Part shown: piece after piece, positions 8,177-17,347 of the stretch
Position numbering within the stretch: the stretch's first letter is position 1
Layout of the letters: the number at the start of each line of letters is the position of its first letter
Assembly: GCF_001469875.2 (NCBI RefSeq)
Contig: NZ_LOPW02000016.1
Location: 40,249 to 104,248 of the forward strand
Direction of reading: 5' to 3'
DNA from: Haloferax marisrubri
GTDB lineage: Archaea; Halobacteriota; Halobacteria; Halobacteriales; Haloferacaceae
Length of the DNA: 64,000 nucleotides
The notes under the pieces: generated by a model
The model's database searches: none
Seen by the model: only the letters and a program-made list of their open reading frames with translations
Told to the model about the DNA's origin: nothing
Position numbers and translations under genes: made by a program

Positions 8177-10455
8177 GCGCCGACCTCGTAGGCGATGCCG
8201 ATGTCGTCACTGAACACGTCGTCTCCCGTGTCTCGTACCACCACGTCAACGTCGACGCCGGTAACGAATCGGTTCTCCTCCGGTTCGAATACGAAAACCG
8301 AGAACAAGCATCCTGTATACTCGTCGACGCGGGAGAGGGGGTAGAACTCGGCCCATATCTCCGCCCGAACGATTCGCTCGTCGCGGTCTGTCTCACACAT
8401 GCCCACGCCGACCATTACCAGTCACTCGAGAACGTGGTTCGCGACGATGCTCCGATACTAACATCTCCATCGACAGCCGAGATACTCGAGACGGTCCTCA
8501 AGTCCGCTGCAGACCGCGGATTCGTGACCGATACGGGTCGTGTCTGTGAGGCCGTGAACCCCGTCGATACGTGGACAGACGTCGCACCAGGAGTCCGCGT
8601 CCATCCAGTTCCTTCGGGCCACGCACCAGGTGCTGTTGGTTTCGTGATCCGGTTCCGTGACGACGATGGGACCCACGACATCCTCTTCACCGGTGACTTC
8701 ACCTGTGAGTCTGCAGGAGGGTACCCCGGATTCGACCCTGACGTCGCTCCAGACGTAGAAGCGCTATTCCTCACAGTCGCGACGGCAGAGTCGTCTAGCG
8801 ACGAGTTGACCGCTGGAATCGCAACGGCGCTGGAACGGGCACACGGTGGTGCAAGCGTACTCGTCACCGCCGGGGGACTCGATGCTGTACACCTTGCAAC
8901 ACTCCTCACCAGTGCGTCCACCGAATTAGACCTCGACGTTCCGATACGTATCGCCGGACAAGCGGCGAAGCTCTACGAAGACCTCGAATACGAGTTCGAA
9001 GGTGTCCACACCATTCCGGAGTTCGAACACACGACTGAGTGCCTCGATAGTGGTGCTATCACTATTGCTGGGCCAGACGTCCCAACTGAGGGAAGCTCAG
9101 GACGACTCTACGACGCACTCTCGGACGACCCGAACGCGTGCCTCGTCCAGTTTGTCTCGTCTGGGAAGTCACCAATATCCGGTGGTGGACCGTGTGCGAC
9201 GTTCGCCTTTGCCGCTACTGCACACCCTCCGAGAGACGTTCTCGACAGTGTCGTCGACGAAATCGACCCTGTTGAGGTCGTAACGATCCACGAACACGGT
9301 GGTGCAGGAGGTCGATACAACGACTGGAAACCGTGCGTCTGGTCCGATGGTTCTGACGAGGAACTGACTCTCTTCGATGACGGTCGATGGCTGACTCCGC
9401 CCTGGATGGACTCTCGGTTTGCTCGAGTTCCAGACCGTCCTATGGACCTCGGGTTTCTGGCCAGACAGGAGATCGGTGATCTCCCGCTCGTGTCGCTCGA
9501 CCGGTCCGAGACGATCGACCTTGAAGAGGAAGGTATCGATATCGAGCAGCTTCGCGAACGGTTGCACCTTGGTCACAGAGACGACCACAAGCCAACCCAG
9601 AATACGACATCCAAGCAAATGACTGACGAATCAGAGACACCCGATCAGACGAATCGCTCCGAACAAAAACTGTTCAAGACCGTCGGTGCAGACGTCGAAC
9701 AACAGGATACGCTTTCGAACGATTCCATCACACCGAAGGGTCTCGTCTCGGCGCGAGCGTGGAATGGACTTAGCGGCCAAGAGGCCACACAGAGTTCCGA
9801 CACGGAGACGCATCAAGAGGACTCCGACCCCGAAGATCACGACCAGAAGAGCCAGGCCACAGAGAGCGATACGGCGTCGGCCACCAAGGCCGAGACCGAG
9901 GATTCAGAAGTCGAAGAACCCGCCACAGTTCGCGATGACGACACAATCCCCACGGAGGACACACAAGTGACAACCGACACAGTCGACGAGAAGAATTCTG
10001 ACGAACGGATACACGGCGCTGAATCTGCACAATTCAGTCTCGAAGCCGACCCACTTCTCCTCGCGCTGGTGGAACGAGAGGTTGGTGCGGGCTCCATCGA
10101 AGCCTTCGTCACCGAATCCATTCAGGCGTACCTCGAAGCATTGCTCCGGACAGGAGAACCACCAGAAGGGACGGTTGGAAGTCTCGAATTCGACGTGACG
10201 GCAGGTACTCGGCTAACGCAGGCGCTCGAAAGCGCCGTCGAAGACGACGGGCACGACTCACTGTCATCATTCGTTCGGACAGCGCTCACAGACCTTCTCG
10301 GTACCACTGCTGGGACCGAAGTCTCCCTTTCCGACCATCGGGTCGACGAGCGACTGATCGAAGCGGCGGTCGCCAACGACAAGCACGGCTTCGATACTCC
10401 TGGGGACTTCGCTAACGCGGCGATCCTCTGGGCACTCAGTGACGAAGAGAACTAG
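8173..10455 (+). CDS. Metallo-beta-lactamase-fold hydrolase with C-terminal ribbon-helix-helix-like repeats
   Basis: This 760-aa protein begins with an MBL-fold domain: THAHADH (H76, H78, D80, H81), a histidine in PSGHAPGAVG and the FTGDF aspartate. These are the dinuclear-metal ligands of MBL hydrolases and nucleases. The stretch to about residue 400 contains VSSGKSPISGGG and TIHEHGGAGG, which could be beta-CASP-like nuclease motifs, but this is uncertain. Residues about 480-610 are an acidic, low-complexity, probably disordered linker. The last 140 residues hold three short helical repeats (FVTESIQAYLEALL, LSSFVRTALTDLLG, FANAAILWAL) resembling ribbon-helix-helix units. Translational coupling to the VWA gene suggests partner proteins. 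Confidence 0.8.
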   Translation: MSADLVGDADVVTEHVVSRVSYHHVNVDAGNESVLLRFEYENREQASCILVDAGEGVELGPYLRPNDSLVAVCLTHAHADHYQSLENVVRDDAPILTSPSTAEILETVLKSAADRGFVTDTGRVCEAVNPVDTWTDVAPGVRVHPVPSGHAPGAVGFVIRFRDDDGTHDILFTGDFTCESAGGYPGFDPDVAPDVEALFLTVATAESSSDELTAGIATALERAHGGASVLVTAGGLDAVHLATLLTSASTELDLDVPIRIAGQAAKLYEDLEYEFEGVHTIPEFEHTTECLDSGAITIAGPDVPTEGSSGRLYDALSDDPNACLVQFVSSGKSPISGGGPCATFAFAATAHPPRDVLDSVVDEIDPVEVVTIHEHGGAGGRYNDWKPCVWSDGSDEELTLFDDGRWLTPPWMDSRFARVPDRPMDLGFLARQEIGDLPLVSLDRSETIDLEEEGIDIEQLRERLHLGHRDDHKPTQNTTSKQMTDESETPDQTNRSEQKLFKTVGADVEQQDTLSNDSITPKGLVSARAWNGLSGQEATQSSDTETHQEDSDPEDHDQKSQATESDTASATKAETEDSEVEEPATVRDDDTIPTEDTQVTTDTVDEKNSDERIHGAESAQFSLEADPLLLALVEREVGAGSIEAFVTESIQAYLEALLRTGEPPEGTVGSLEFDVTAGTRLTQALESAVEDDGHDSLSSFVRTALTDLLGTTAGTEVSLSDHRVDERLIEAAVANDKHGFDTPGDFANAAILWALSDEEN

Positions 10456-10483
10456 CCACGGATAAGCCAACTCTCCAACGACC

Positions 10484-11689
10484 ATGACATCAAAGATACA
10501 CCTCGATGAACAGGATGGAACCGTTCGGCTCGACGACCTCACCATCGAAGATAACGAGTTAGTCGCGTACCTCGCAGAACACGACGCTACAAACCGCGAG
10601 GAGGCCTTCCATCAGGCATTGCGAATCGGCACTGCGACACTTTCGCTCGCAGAAACATCGAAGGAGGTCGAGCACGTGAAACACGAGTTCGAGCAGATGC
10701 GTTCGGACTTCGAAGCCGAGATCGATGACGTCAGAGAGGAACTTGACCGGCGGTTTGGTGACGACGGAGAAGTCTCCTCGATTCTCGACCGGCACCTCGG
10801 TCCCGAAGGCAGGCTCAACCGGGAGCTCGACGACGTCTTCGGTGGGGAAGGGCTCTTCGCGAGACGACTCGACGAAGAGCTCGGAGAAGATGGCGAGCGA
10901 ATTCAGGACGCACTCGACCCAGATAGGGAGGGAACACCGACGAACCGACTTCGTGAAGCACTTCGTGGGGAGATACGCGAACTTTCGAAGCAACTCCAGG
11001 TCGAAGAAGGGAGAGAAGAGGTTCGACAACGAACGACCGAGAAGGGTCACGTCTTCGAAGATACTGTCGCTCAGTTCCTGACTGACCTCGTGTACGGATC
11101 CAGCCACTCGTTCGACCGAACTGGTGAGGTCGTCGGAGAACTCGCTGAGAGCAAGGTCGGCGACTTCGTCGTGACTCTCGGCCCGACCAATCAGCGGATC
11201 GTCGTCGAGGCCAAGAGTGAACAGAACTACACACAACCTCGCATCAAAGAAGAGATGCGAGAAGCCATCGAGAACCGCGATGCAGACTACGGAATCTTCG
11301 TCAGCGAGTGCGAAAGCTACGTTCCAAACAAGGTGGGCTACTTCCGGGAGTTCGATGGTGAATTCCTTTCTGTCGCACTAAGTGCCGACGAAGACGACAA
11401 TGTCGACTCCCGGCTCTTCAATATCGGATTCAATTGGGCAGAGATGCGAGCCGTCCAGTCTCACCTCGATGCTGGCGACGATGTCGACCCCGAGTTCGTG
11501 AGAACACAGGTCGAAGAGATCGAAGACTCCGTCAGCAAGTTCACGAACGTGAAGCGGAAGTGTAGCAGCATCAGGAAGAGTACAAACGGTATCGAGGAAA
11601 GTCTCGACGACATTCAGGGAGAAGTGACGACGCGGTTGAACAACATCGTCGGAGAGATGAGCAAATCCGATCCAGGCACACAAGCCTGA
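10484..11689 (+). CDS. Coiled-coil protein with PD-(D/E)XK restriction-endonuclease-like core
   Basis: This 401-aa protein starts with a predicted helical domain. From about residue 95 to 150 it has repeats built on LG-x2-G with following Leu-Asp pairs (LDRHLGPEGRL, LDEELGEDGERI). The nuclease-like core follows: E192, then VGDFVV (D227), then VVEAKSE (E242, K244), the full D-x14-ExK signature of a PD-(D/E)XK active site. The C-terminal third is again coiled coil. It lies 28 bases after the MBL gene and belongs to that operon, so it is the likely DNA-cutting component. RmuC-like or other coiled-coil nucleases are the nearest comparison, and no exact family is claimed. Confidence 0.75.
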   Translation: MTSKIHLDEQDGTVRLDDLTIEDNELVAYLAEHDATNREEAFHQALRIGTATLSLAETSKEVEHVKHEFEQMRSDFEAEIDDVREELDRRFGDDGEVSSILDRHLGPEGRLNRELDDVFGGEGLFARRLDEELGEDGERIQDALDPDREGTPTNRLREALRGEIRELSKQLQVEEGREEVRQRTTEKGHVFEDTVAQFLTDLVYGSSHSFDRTGEVVGELAESKVGDFVVTLGPTNQRIVVEAKSEQNYTQPRIKEEMREAIENRDADYGIFVSECESYVPNKVGYFREFDGEFLSVALSADEDDNVDSRLFNIGFNWAEMRAVQSHLDAGDDVDPEFVRTQVEEIEDSVSKFTNVKRKCSSIRKSTNGIEESLDDIQGEVTTRLNNIVGEMSKSDPGTQA

Positions 11690-11707
11690 GCCAGGACCCC
11701 CGGGTGG

Positions 11708-14593
11708 CTATCCGAATAGGTCTTCGTAATCGTCAGGGTCGCTCACGAGACTTCCCTCTCCGTCGTTCTCTTTGTACTTCCACGAACTCGGTTCGTCGAC
11801 GACACCTGCGAAGATTGGGTTGCCATCTTCGTACGCGATTGCGTGGTGTGCTTCGTTGACTGTCACAGCACCGCCTCCTTTGAGTTCATAGACGAACTCG
11901 GCAACCTTCCGAACCGAGTCTGTCGTGATGAACTTCCGTCCATCACTAGCCTTTTCGAACGGAGACCCTTCGTGGTCGACACTGAACTGGTATCCGTCAC
12001 GTGGGCCGGGATATGGCTCGCCCACCTCGAGTTCATCTTCGCTTGGGACCGGCTGGGATTCACGGGCTTCTGGGAGTTCGTCAATCGACGCTTCGCGAAG
12101 TTCACCCGCCAAAGTGCCATCGCCGGGCACCCACGTCTGGTGAGTCACCTCTGCACTCGCGAGATCCTCTTCCCAGTCGTGCTCGTAGAAGATGTTCTCG
12201 TCGACTGTGTCACGCGCATAGAGAACGTGAAGCTCTGAACGCCCCGCAGACTTTCCGGTACGGAGTACACGACCGAGCGTTTGGATTCGCTGTCGAACGC
12301 TTCCTGAAGAAACACGGACGATTCCGACGTCTGCACTCGGAACGTCCACTCCCTCGACAAGTGCTTTCACACTGAGCATGACGTTCGCGAACCCGTCGTC
12401 ACCGAACCAGTCGATAGCGAGGTCGTTCCAGAGGGGATTTCGATGCCCCGAATGGTACATCACCGGACGGTATTCGCTGGACAGGAAGAGTTCCTCCAGT
12501 CCTTTGTCGACCTGTTTCAGTTGTGGATACTGTTCGTACAGTTCGGCGCGACCAGTTTTCGGCCCCGAGATTCGACCAGTCCTGACGTTTCGCCCACGCC
12601 CCTCACTCGGCGCGACCATCCGCTCTAACTGCTGAATTCTCTCCTGGAAGACGATGGCTTTCTTGTCGTGTTCGATGGTGTCCTGAAGAAGGTGGAGCGT
12701 AATCGCCTGTCTCGCCACTGCGTCGGCGATGAGGTCTCGTCGTTCCTGGGTGTACCTGAAGTAATCGCCGATCGCAGGGGTTGCACCTTCGGTGGAGTTC
12801 TGTATCGTCCGAAGCTTCTGGGCGAAGTTGCCATCGAGTTCGTAGAGTCGATTCTGATACCGAAGTTCGATATCGTTGACTGCGTCCGAGACCTTTCTCG
12901 ATAATCGGTCGTATGCCCCACGCTCTGCAGGTGTGAGGTCGAATCCGATGTAGTTCACACGGAATTCGGGGATGAGATTGCGTGAGATGGCTTCGTCGTA
13001 CGTCAAGTCATAGTAGACGTCGCCCAGTTCGGAGACGAGCAACGAATCGGACGCCGTCCACTCCTCTGGGTCTCGGGACGAGAGCGGTGTCGCAGACAGA
13101 CCCAGTTGAGCAGTTCGGTGATAATCGAAGACAGACGAGAACACGTTACCGGTGTATCTGTGACACTCGTCGGCGACGAGGAGGTGTGGTGGGTTGTCGA
13201 CTCGAGAAAGTGAGATCTCGAGGTAGTCGTCTTTGACGACTGAGTTCACGATACCGACGAGAACTCGGCGGTCATCAGCGAAGTCGTCTTTGTGCCCACC
13301 GCCAAGCCATCCGACGTCACTTGGTGGGACGTTGAGCTTCTCGATGAGTTCGTCGAGCCACTGCCGCATGAGGATGTTCGTTGGGACAAGTACGGTGACG
13401 ACTCCATCTGGGTTCTCGTCTAGCCACCGCTTGATGATTTCCAATGCCATGACCGTCTTCCCTGCACCAGTGACGACACTCGCGATGCCAGAGTGTGATG
13501 GGGTGGTCCCATCTCGGAACCACTGGTTTGCCGCCTCTTCTTGCCACTCGTAGAGTGAGAATTTGTCTGGGAAGCGGTAGTGAGTGCGTCCTTCTGGGGA
13601 CTTTTGCTCGAGCATGTCCCGTGAGAGCCCTGACCCGGTTCCGTCGAGGATCGCGCGTACCTCTTCCTCGTCGGTCGCATTCACTAATCGCTCTAAGACC
13701 GAAGCAGTGAGCCCAGAGAGATCGTTTCCACCGACCGACTCGAAACGAGACTTCACTTTTTTCCGGAGTTCGCGCCGGCGGCGCTCTTGGGCGACGTACT
13801 TCTCGTCGCGTCGCATTCGAGGCCGGGTCGGGTCGTTCGTTAAGACACCGTCGTCGAGGTAGTCCTCTCGGAAGGTGTCGAACATCTGTCGGTGCTTCCC
13901 AAGTCCTCCGGACTCCCGGTACACGTAGTACTTCGCCAACTCACGTTTTATTCTGTCATCGGGTGGGTCGACGTCGGAGCCCTCTCGTGCGAGCCATCGC
14001 TCGAACTGCCAGAAGATGTCGGCATCTCTGAAACGGTCGGCAAACCGTTCTGCGAGATCACCTACAACGTAGCCATCGTTTGTCTTACGTGCAGCACCAA
14101 GTTCACACAGCAGTACTGGATACCCACGGATGCCCTGTTCGTTGAACTCGTAATCGTGGTCGTCTTCTAACCGCGAGCGGAGTGCTCCCCGTGAGAGGGG
14201 ATTATCCGCGTTGAGTAGGATGCGATTGAGTGCGTGGAGCCCCTCGATTCCCTCTGGAAAGTTCCCATCGATGGCCCAACTCTGTTTGATCGCATACCAC
14301 AGGAAAGTCTCGTAATCGATGTCGCCGTCTAACCACCGATCGGCGAACGACCAAACCGAGATGTTTCCGTCGACCTGCCTGAGTACGCCTAACTGAACGT
14401 ACGTACTCACGATCCGTTTGAGATACTGTTCAGAGTATTGCCCACCCTCGGGTTTCAATAACCGCTCCTGTGCGCGTGCGACGAACGAACGCTTGTCTAT
14501 CGGCTCCGCGGCAGCTATCGAGACGAAGACCCGACAACGCCGGTTCGTATCGTCGTCCACACCGAACAATGGGGTCGGAAAGCGGCGACTCAT
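11708..14593 (-). CDS. XPB/DEAH-type SF2 helicase with long N-terminal extension
   Basis: This is a 961-aa SF2 ATPase. Residues 1-340 form a helical/winged-helix-like extension with no recognised family. The motor follows: Q-region FSLYEWQEEAANQWF, Walker A VVTGAGKTV (373-381), DECH in LLVADECHRYTG, GLSATPLSSRD (motif III) and, in the second RecA domain, YHSGHRNP, VDVPSADVGIV and QRIQTLGRVLRTG (motif VI). The layout resembles XPB/type III restriction-type translocases. It lies three bases downstream of the two-repeat protein gene, on the arm divergent from the SNF2 operon. It converges with the nuclease gene, with only 18 bases between stops. Role inferred: DNA translocation or unwinding in a defence complex. 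Confidence 0.88.
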   Translation of the reverse strand: MSRRFPTPLFGVDDDTNRRCRVFVSIAAAEPIDKRSFVARAQERLLKPEGGQYSEQYLKRIVSTYVQLGVLRQVDGNISVWSFADRWLDGDIDYETFLWYAIKQSWAIDGNFPEGIEGLHALNRILLNADNPLSRGALRSRLEDDHDYEFNEQGIRGYPVLLCELGAARKTNDGYVVGDLAERFADRFRDADIFWQFERWLAREGSDVDPPDDRIKRELAKYYVYRESGGLGKHRQMFDTFREDYLDDGVLTNDPTRPRMRRDEKYVAQERRRRELRKKVKSRFESVGGNDLSGLTASVLERLVNATDEEEVRAILDGTGSGLSRDMLEQKSPEGRTHYRFPDKFSLYEWQEEAANQWFRDGTTPSHSGIASVVTGAGKTVMALEIIKRWLDENPDGVVTVLVPTNILMRQWLDELIEKLNVPPSDVGWLGGGHKDDFADDRRVLVGIVNSVVKDDYLEISLSRVDNPPHLLVADECHRYTGNVFSSVFDYHRTAQLGLSATPLSSRDPEEWTASDSLLVSELGDVYYDLTYDEAISRNLIPEFRVNYIGFDLTPAERGAYDRLSRKVSDAVNDIELRYQNRLYELDGNFAQKLRTIQNSTEGATPAIGDYFRYTQERRDLIADAVARQAITLHLLQDTIEHDKKAIVFQERIQQLERMVAPSEGRGRNVRTGRISGPKTGRAELYEQYPQLKQVDKGLEELFLSSEYRPVMYHSGHRNPLWNDLAIDWFGDDGFANVMLSVKALVEGVDVPSADVGIVRVSSGSVRQRIQTLGRVLRTGKSAGRSELHVLYARDTVDENIFYEHDWEEDLASAEVTHQTWVPGDGTLAGELREASIDELPEARESQPVPSEDELEVGEPYPGPRDGYQFSVDHEGSPFEKASDGRKFITTDSVRKVAEFVYELKGGGAVTVNEAHHAIAYEDGNPIFAGVVDEPSSWKYKENDGEGSLVSDPDDYEDLFG

Positions 14594-14596
14594 GGG

Positions 14597-15433
14597 CTAC
14601 CAGTCTTCAGGATCGTCGGAGTATACGGTGTGGTCCTTGGAATCCGTTTTTGATGTGGTACCAAGAGATGCAGCCCAGGATTCGAGCTCCTCACGCTCGT
14701 CGACAGAGAGTGAGTCTGTCAGCGATGGTGGCTCGCTAACCTCGAGTGGTGTCTCTTCGATCTCCCCAATGTAGACGGGGAGCATCTCGACACCACGCTC
14801 TTTTCGGAGCTTGATCACGTTTCTGACGACTCGGGGGAGGTCCCCGAACTGACTTCGAACTTGCTCGGGAGCAGGATGGGCATTGACTAGTGTGATAACT
14901 TCGTTTGAAGGCGTCACGCGGAACGACCCGCCATTTGGTTTGTACGACCGGAGTGCAGCGAGAATATCTCCAGAAATCTCTGTCTCGACTGGATGACGTT
15001 TCCCTGTTTCTGGGTTCTGCCACCAGACTCGTTCACCACCGGCACCGAGAGAGAATTTCGAGCCATCGTACACACTTGGCCAGAGGTCGCCCATAGAGAG
15101 ACCAGATGGAGACACATCGAACGCAAACGTCTCTGCGTCTTTTGGCACCAGTTCACCCTGAAGATCGAGCGTACCCACCCACGTGGTCTTGTACGAATCC
15201 CCGTCTTCTTCCTGAGTGAGGACGTCCCCTGATTCTGTGACTCTGACACGACCCCCAAGACGCTTGATCTTCAGGAGGTCTTCAACGAGGGATTCGGGCG
15301 TTGGGTCAAGGTACAGACGGTCGGTACCTTGGTAGACCTGCCACCAGACGTCTCCATCTGGGTTCGTGTGGAGTCGAAATCCTCGATAGTATTCTGGCCA
15401 TTCGTCACCGGGAGAGAGAGTGTGGCTCGTCAT
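14597..15433 (-). CDS. Unknown two-repeat protein (paralogue of the gene at 21753)
   Basis: This 278-aa protein has no recognised family. It consists of two copies of a roughly 110-residue module. Each module has a W-containing strand near its start, a conserved GG-x2-RVT-x4-VxT strand pair (GGRVRVTESGDVLT and GGSFRVTPSNEVIT) and a closing VGTLDLQGEL or VYIGEIEE strand. The protein at 21753 shows the same pattern (GHGIVRITAGGEVLT, GGRLYITELGHVW, LLPVHLGHISE). The mostly beta modules suggest a binding domain rather than an enzyme, with no obvious catalytic residues. It is the first gene of the helicase transcript. Its promoter region is shared with the divergent SNF2 operon. Confidence 0.7.
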   Translation of the reverse strand: MTSHTLSPGDEWPEYYRGFRLHTNPDGDVWWQVYQGTDRLYLDPTPESLVEDLLKIKRLGGRVRVTESGDVLTQEEDGDSYKTTWVGTLDLQGELVPKDAETFAFDVSPSGLSMGDLWPSVYDGSKFSLGAGGERVWWQNPETGKRHPVETEISGDILAALRSYKPNGGSFRVTPSNEVITLVNAHPAPEQVRSQFGDLPRVVRNVIKLRKERGVEMLPVYIGEIEETPLEVSEPPSLTDSLSVDEREELESWAASLGTTSKTDSKDHTVYSDDPEDW

Positions 15434-15562
15434 TGATAGTATCGCGTTACTATGTCTTCGGTCAGTCGGACATATATATCCACATGGAAATGCACCTGAA
15501 ATAGAAATTCCGTATTTACGAAGGTTTTATTCTACTGACTGAGAGAGTATCGCAAAGACACC
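15434..15562. promoter_or_regulatory. Divergent promoter region between helicase and SNF2 operons
   Basis: The 129-base spacer separates two divergently transcribed gene sets. An ATATATAT run around 15468-15476 lies about 40 bases from the minus-strand ATG. A TTTTATTC motif around 15523-15530 lies about 35-40 bases from the plus-strand ATG. Both are plausible archaeal TATA boxes. Shared control of the two arms is an inference. Confidence 0.45.
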
Positions 15563-17347
15563 ATGGGCAAGGGGAATTTGGGCACTTCACCTGACGTAGT
15601 GATGGATGTGAACCGGCGACCCGAGATACTCGAACGACTCGGCGAGACCGACGTCACAGAGATCGGGGGACTTCCAACGCATCTGACAAATGTCGAAGCA
15701 CAGCGCTTTGCAGCCGCGCAGGGACAACAGGAACTGCTGTCTCTCAAAGAGATCGAGGACAAGATCAAACTCCTCGATCACCAGTTGGACGCAGCTCACA
15801 GGGCACTTTTTCAAATGGGTGGAGGTGCGCTCTTTGCAGACGAAGTTGGGTTAGGGAAGACAATCGAGGTTGGCATGGCGTTGAAAGAGATGGACTTCAG
15901 GGAGACGCACAAGACGTTTCTGGTTCTAACACCTGCTCAACTTGCTCCTCAATGGCAAGAGGAACTCAGGACCAAATTTGATCTTGAGTTCGTTTGCAAC
16001 TACGACGAGGAATTTGGGGGATTCGACGACCACGACAAGGTCGTCTCGAGCATCGATACGGCGAAGACGAAGAGTCACATCGACGATGTTCTCGAACGGC
16101 GCTGGGACGTGCTCGTCCTCGACGAAGCACATTACATAAAGAACGAAGACACCAAGCGGTACGAGCTCATCGAAGAGTTGGACTACGGACACGCCTATTT
16201 TGCGACAGCAACACCAATCCAGAACGACATCACGGACCTGTACAACATCGTCCGTCTCATCCGACCGGGTCTCCTCGGGAGTAGAGAAGAGTTCCGCCGA
16301 AAATTCGTTCCCAAGAACGACGATGCGCAGGTCAAGAACGGTTCAGAGCTTCAACGTCGCCTGAACCGAGTCATGATCCGCAACCGCCGTGAGGAGACGG
16401 ACATAGACTTCACGAACCGTCGAGTGCAGACGAATACGTTCGAGCCCACACGCGACGAACGCGACGTGTACGACGCAGTGACGGACTATGTCCGTCAAAA
16501 TTACACGAGCGAGGGGGCGAAGCACCTCGTCATGCTCATGCTACAGAAAGAAGCCGTGAGCAGTCCCTATGCCGTCCTCGGGACGATCGAAAAGTGGCTG
16601 AACGACCCTGAGAGGTCGGCCCCAGCAGAGCGCGAACAACTCTACGAGATCGAGACGCTGATAGATGGACTCGGTCAGACGACAAAACAGAAGAAGCTTG
16701 CAAACGTCGTCGAGGGCCTCGAAGAGAATCTGAACACAACCCGTGCAGTCGTGTTCACACAGTTTAGGCCAACGCAAGACGCGATTGCAGACTACATCTC
16801 TGGGCGTGGACACCCGGTCCACGTGGTCAATGGAGACGTCTCCAGTAAGGGGAAGCAACGAGCAATCGACAAATTCGAAGACGAAGGCGGCGTGATGGTC
16901 GCGACCGACTCGATCAGCGAAGGGCAGAATATGCAGTTCTGTAACGTCCTCGTGAACTACGATCTACCCTGGAACCCGATGAAGGTCGAACAGCGAATCG
17001 GACGTGTGGACCGCATCGGCCAAAACAAGGACGTCTACGTGTTCAACCTCGCTCTCGAAGGGACTGTCGAAGAACACGTCCTCGACAAACTCTACGGGAA
17101 GATCGACTTATTCAATCAGTCTATTGGAGGATTGCGGGACGTCCTCTCTCGGATGGAAAAATCGGGTGCAGACTTCGAGCGGGAAGTCTTCGATAGGTTG
17201 CGGACCGCAGACGACGAAGTCGAACTCGAGAACAACTTCGAAGAGATGGCGGTCGACCTCGAGAAGAACAAAGAGGCTGCCGAGAAGATGGCAGACTTCA
17301 ACAAGGACGTGTTCGGAACCTTCGAGTTCACTGGAGGGACAGCGTGA
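15563..17347 (+). CDS. SNF2-family DNA translocase (RapA-like)
   Basis: This 594-aa SF2 ATPase shows Walker A DEVGLGKTIE (GLGKT 96-100), a LVLTPAQLAPQW motif Ia, VLVLDEAHYIKN (DEAH), ATATPIQND and, in the helicase C domain, SEGQNMQFCNVLVNYDLPWN and QRIGRVDRIGQ (motif VI). The IGRxxRxGQ ending is diagnostic of SNF2/RapA-type translocases, which move along duplex DNA without strand separation. The last 90 residues are charged and helical. Its GTGA junction overlaps the start of the multi-cysteine protein by four bases, so the two are made together. It would be the second motor of the candidate system, opposite the XPB-like helicase. Confidence 0.9.
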   Translation: MGKGNLGTSPDVVMDVNRRPEILERLGETDVTEIGGLPTHLTNVEAQRFAAAQGQQELLSLKEIEDKIKLLDHQLDAAHRALFQMGGGALFADEVGLGKTIEVGMALKEMDFRETHKTFLVLTPAQLAPQWQEELRTKFDLEFVCNYDEEFGGFDDHDKVVSSIDTAKTKSHIDDVLERRWDVLVLDEAHYIKNEDTKRYELIEELDYGHAYFATATPIQNDITDLYNIVRLIRPGLLGSREEFRRKFVPKNDDAQVKNGSELQRRLNRVMIRNRREETDIDFTNRRVQTNTFEPTRDERDVYDAVTDYVRQNYTSEGAKHLVMLMLQKEAVSSPYAVLGTIEKWLNDPERSAPAEREQLYEIETLIDGLGQTTKQKKLANVVEGLEENLNTTRAVVFTQFRPTQDAIADYISGRGHPVHVVNGDVSSKGKQRAIDKFEDEGGVMVATDSISEGQNMQFCNVLVNYDLPWNPMKVEQRIGRVDRIGQNKDVYVFNLALEGTVEEHVLDKLYGKIDLFNQSIGGLRDVLSRMEKSGADFEREVFDRLRTADDEVELENNFEEMAVDLEKNKEAAEKMADFNKDVFGTFEFTGGTA

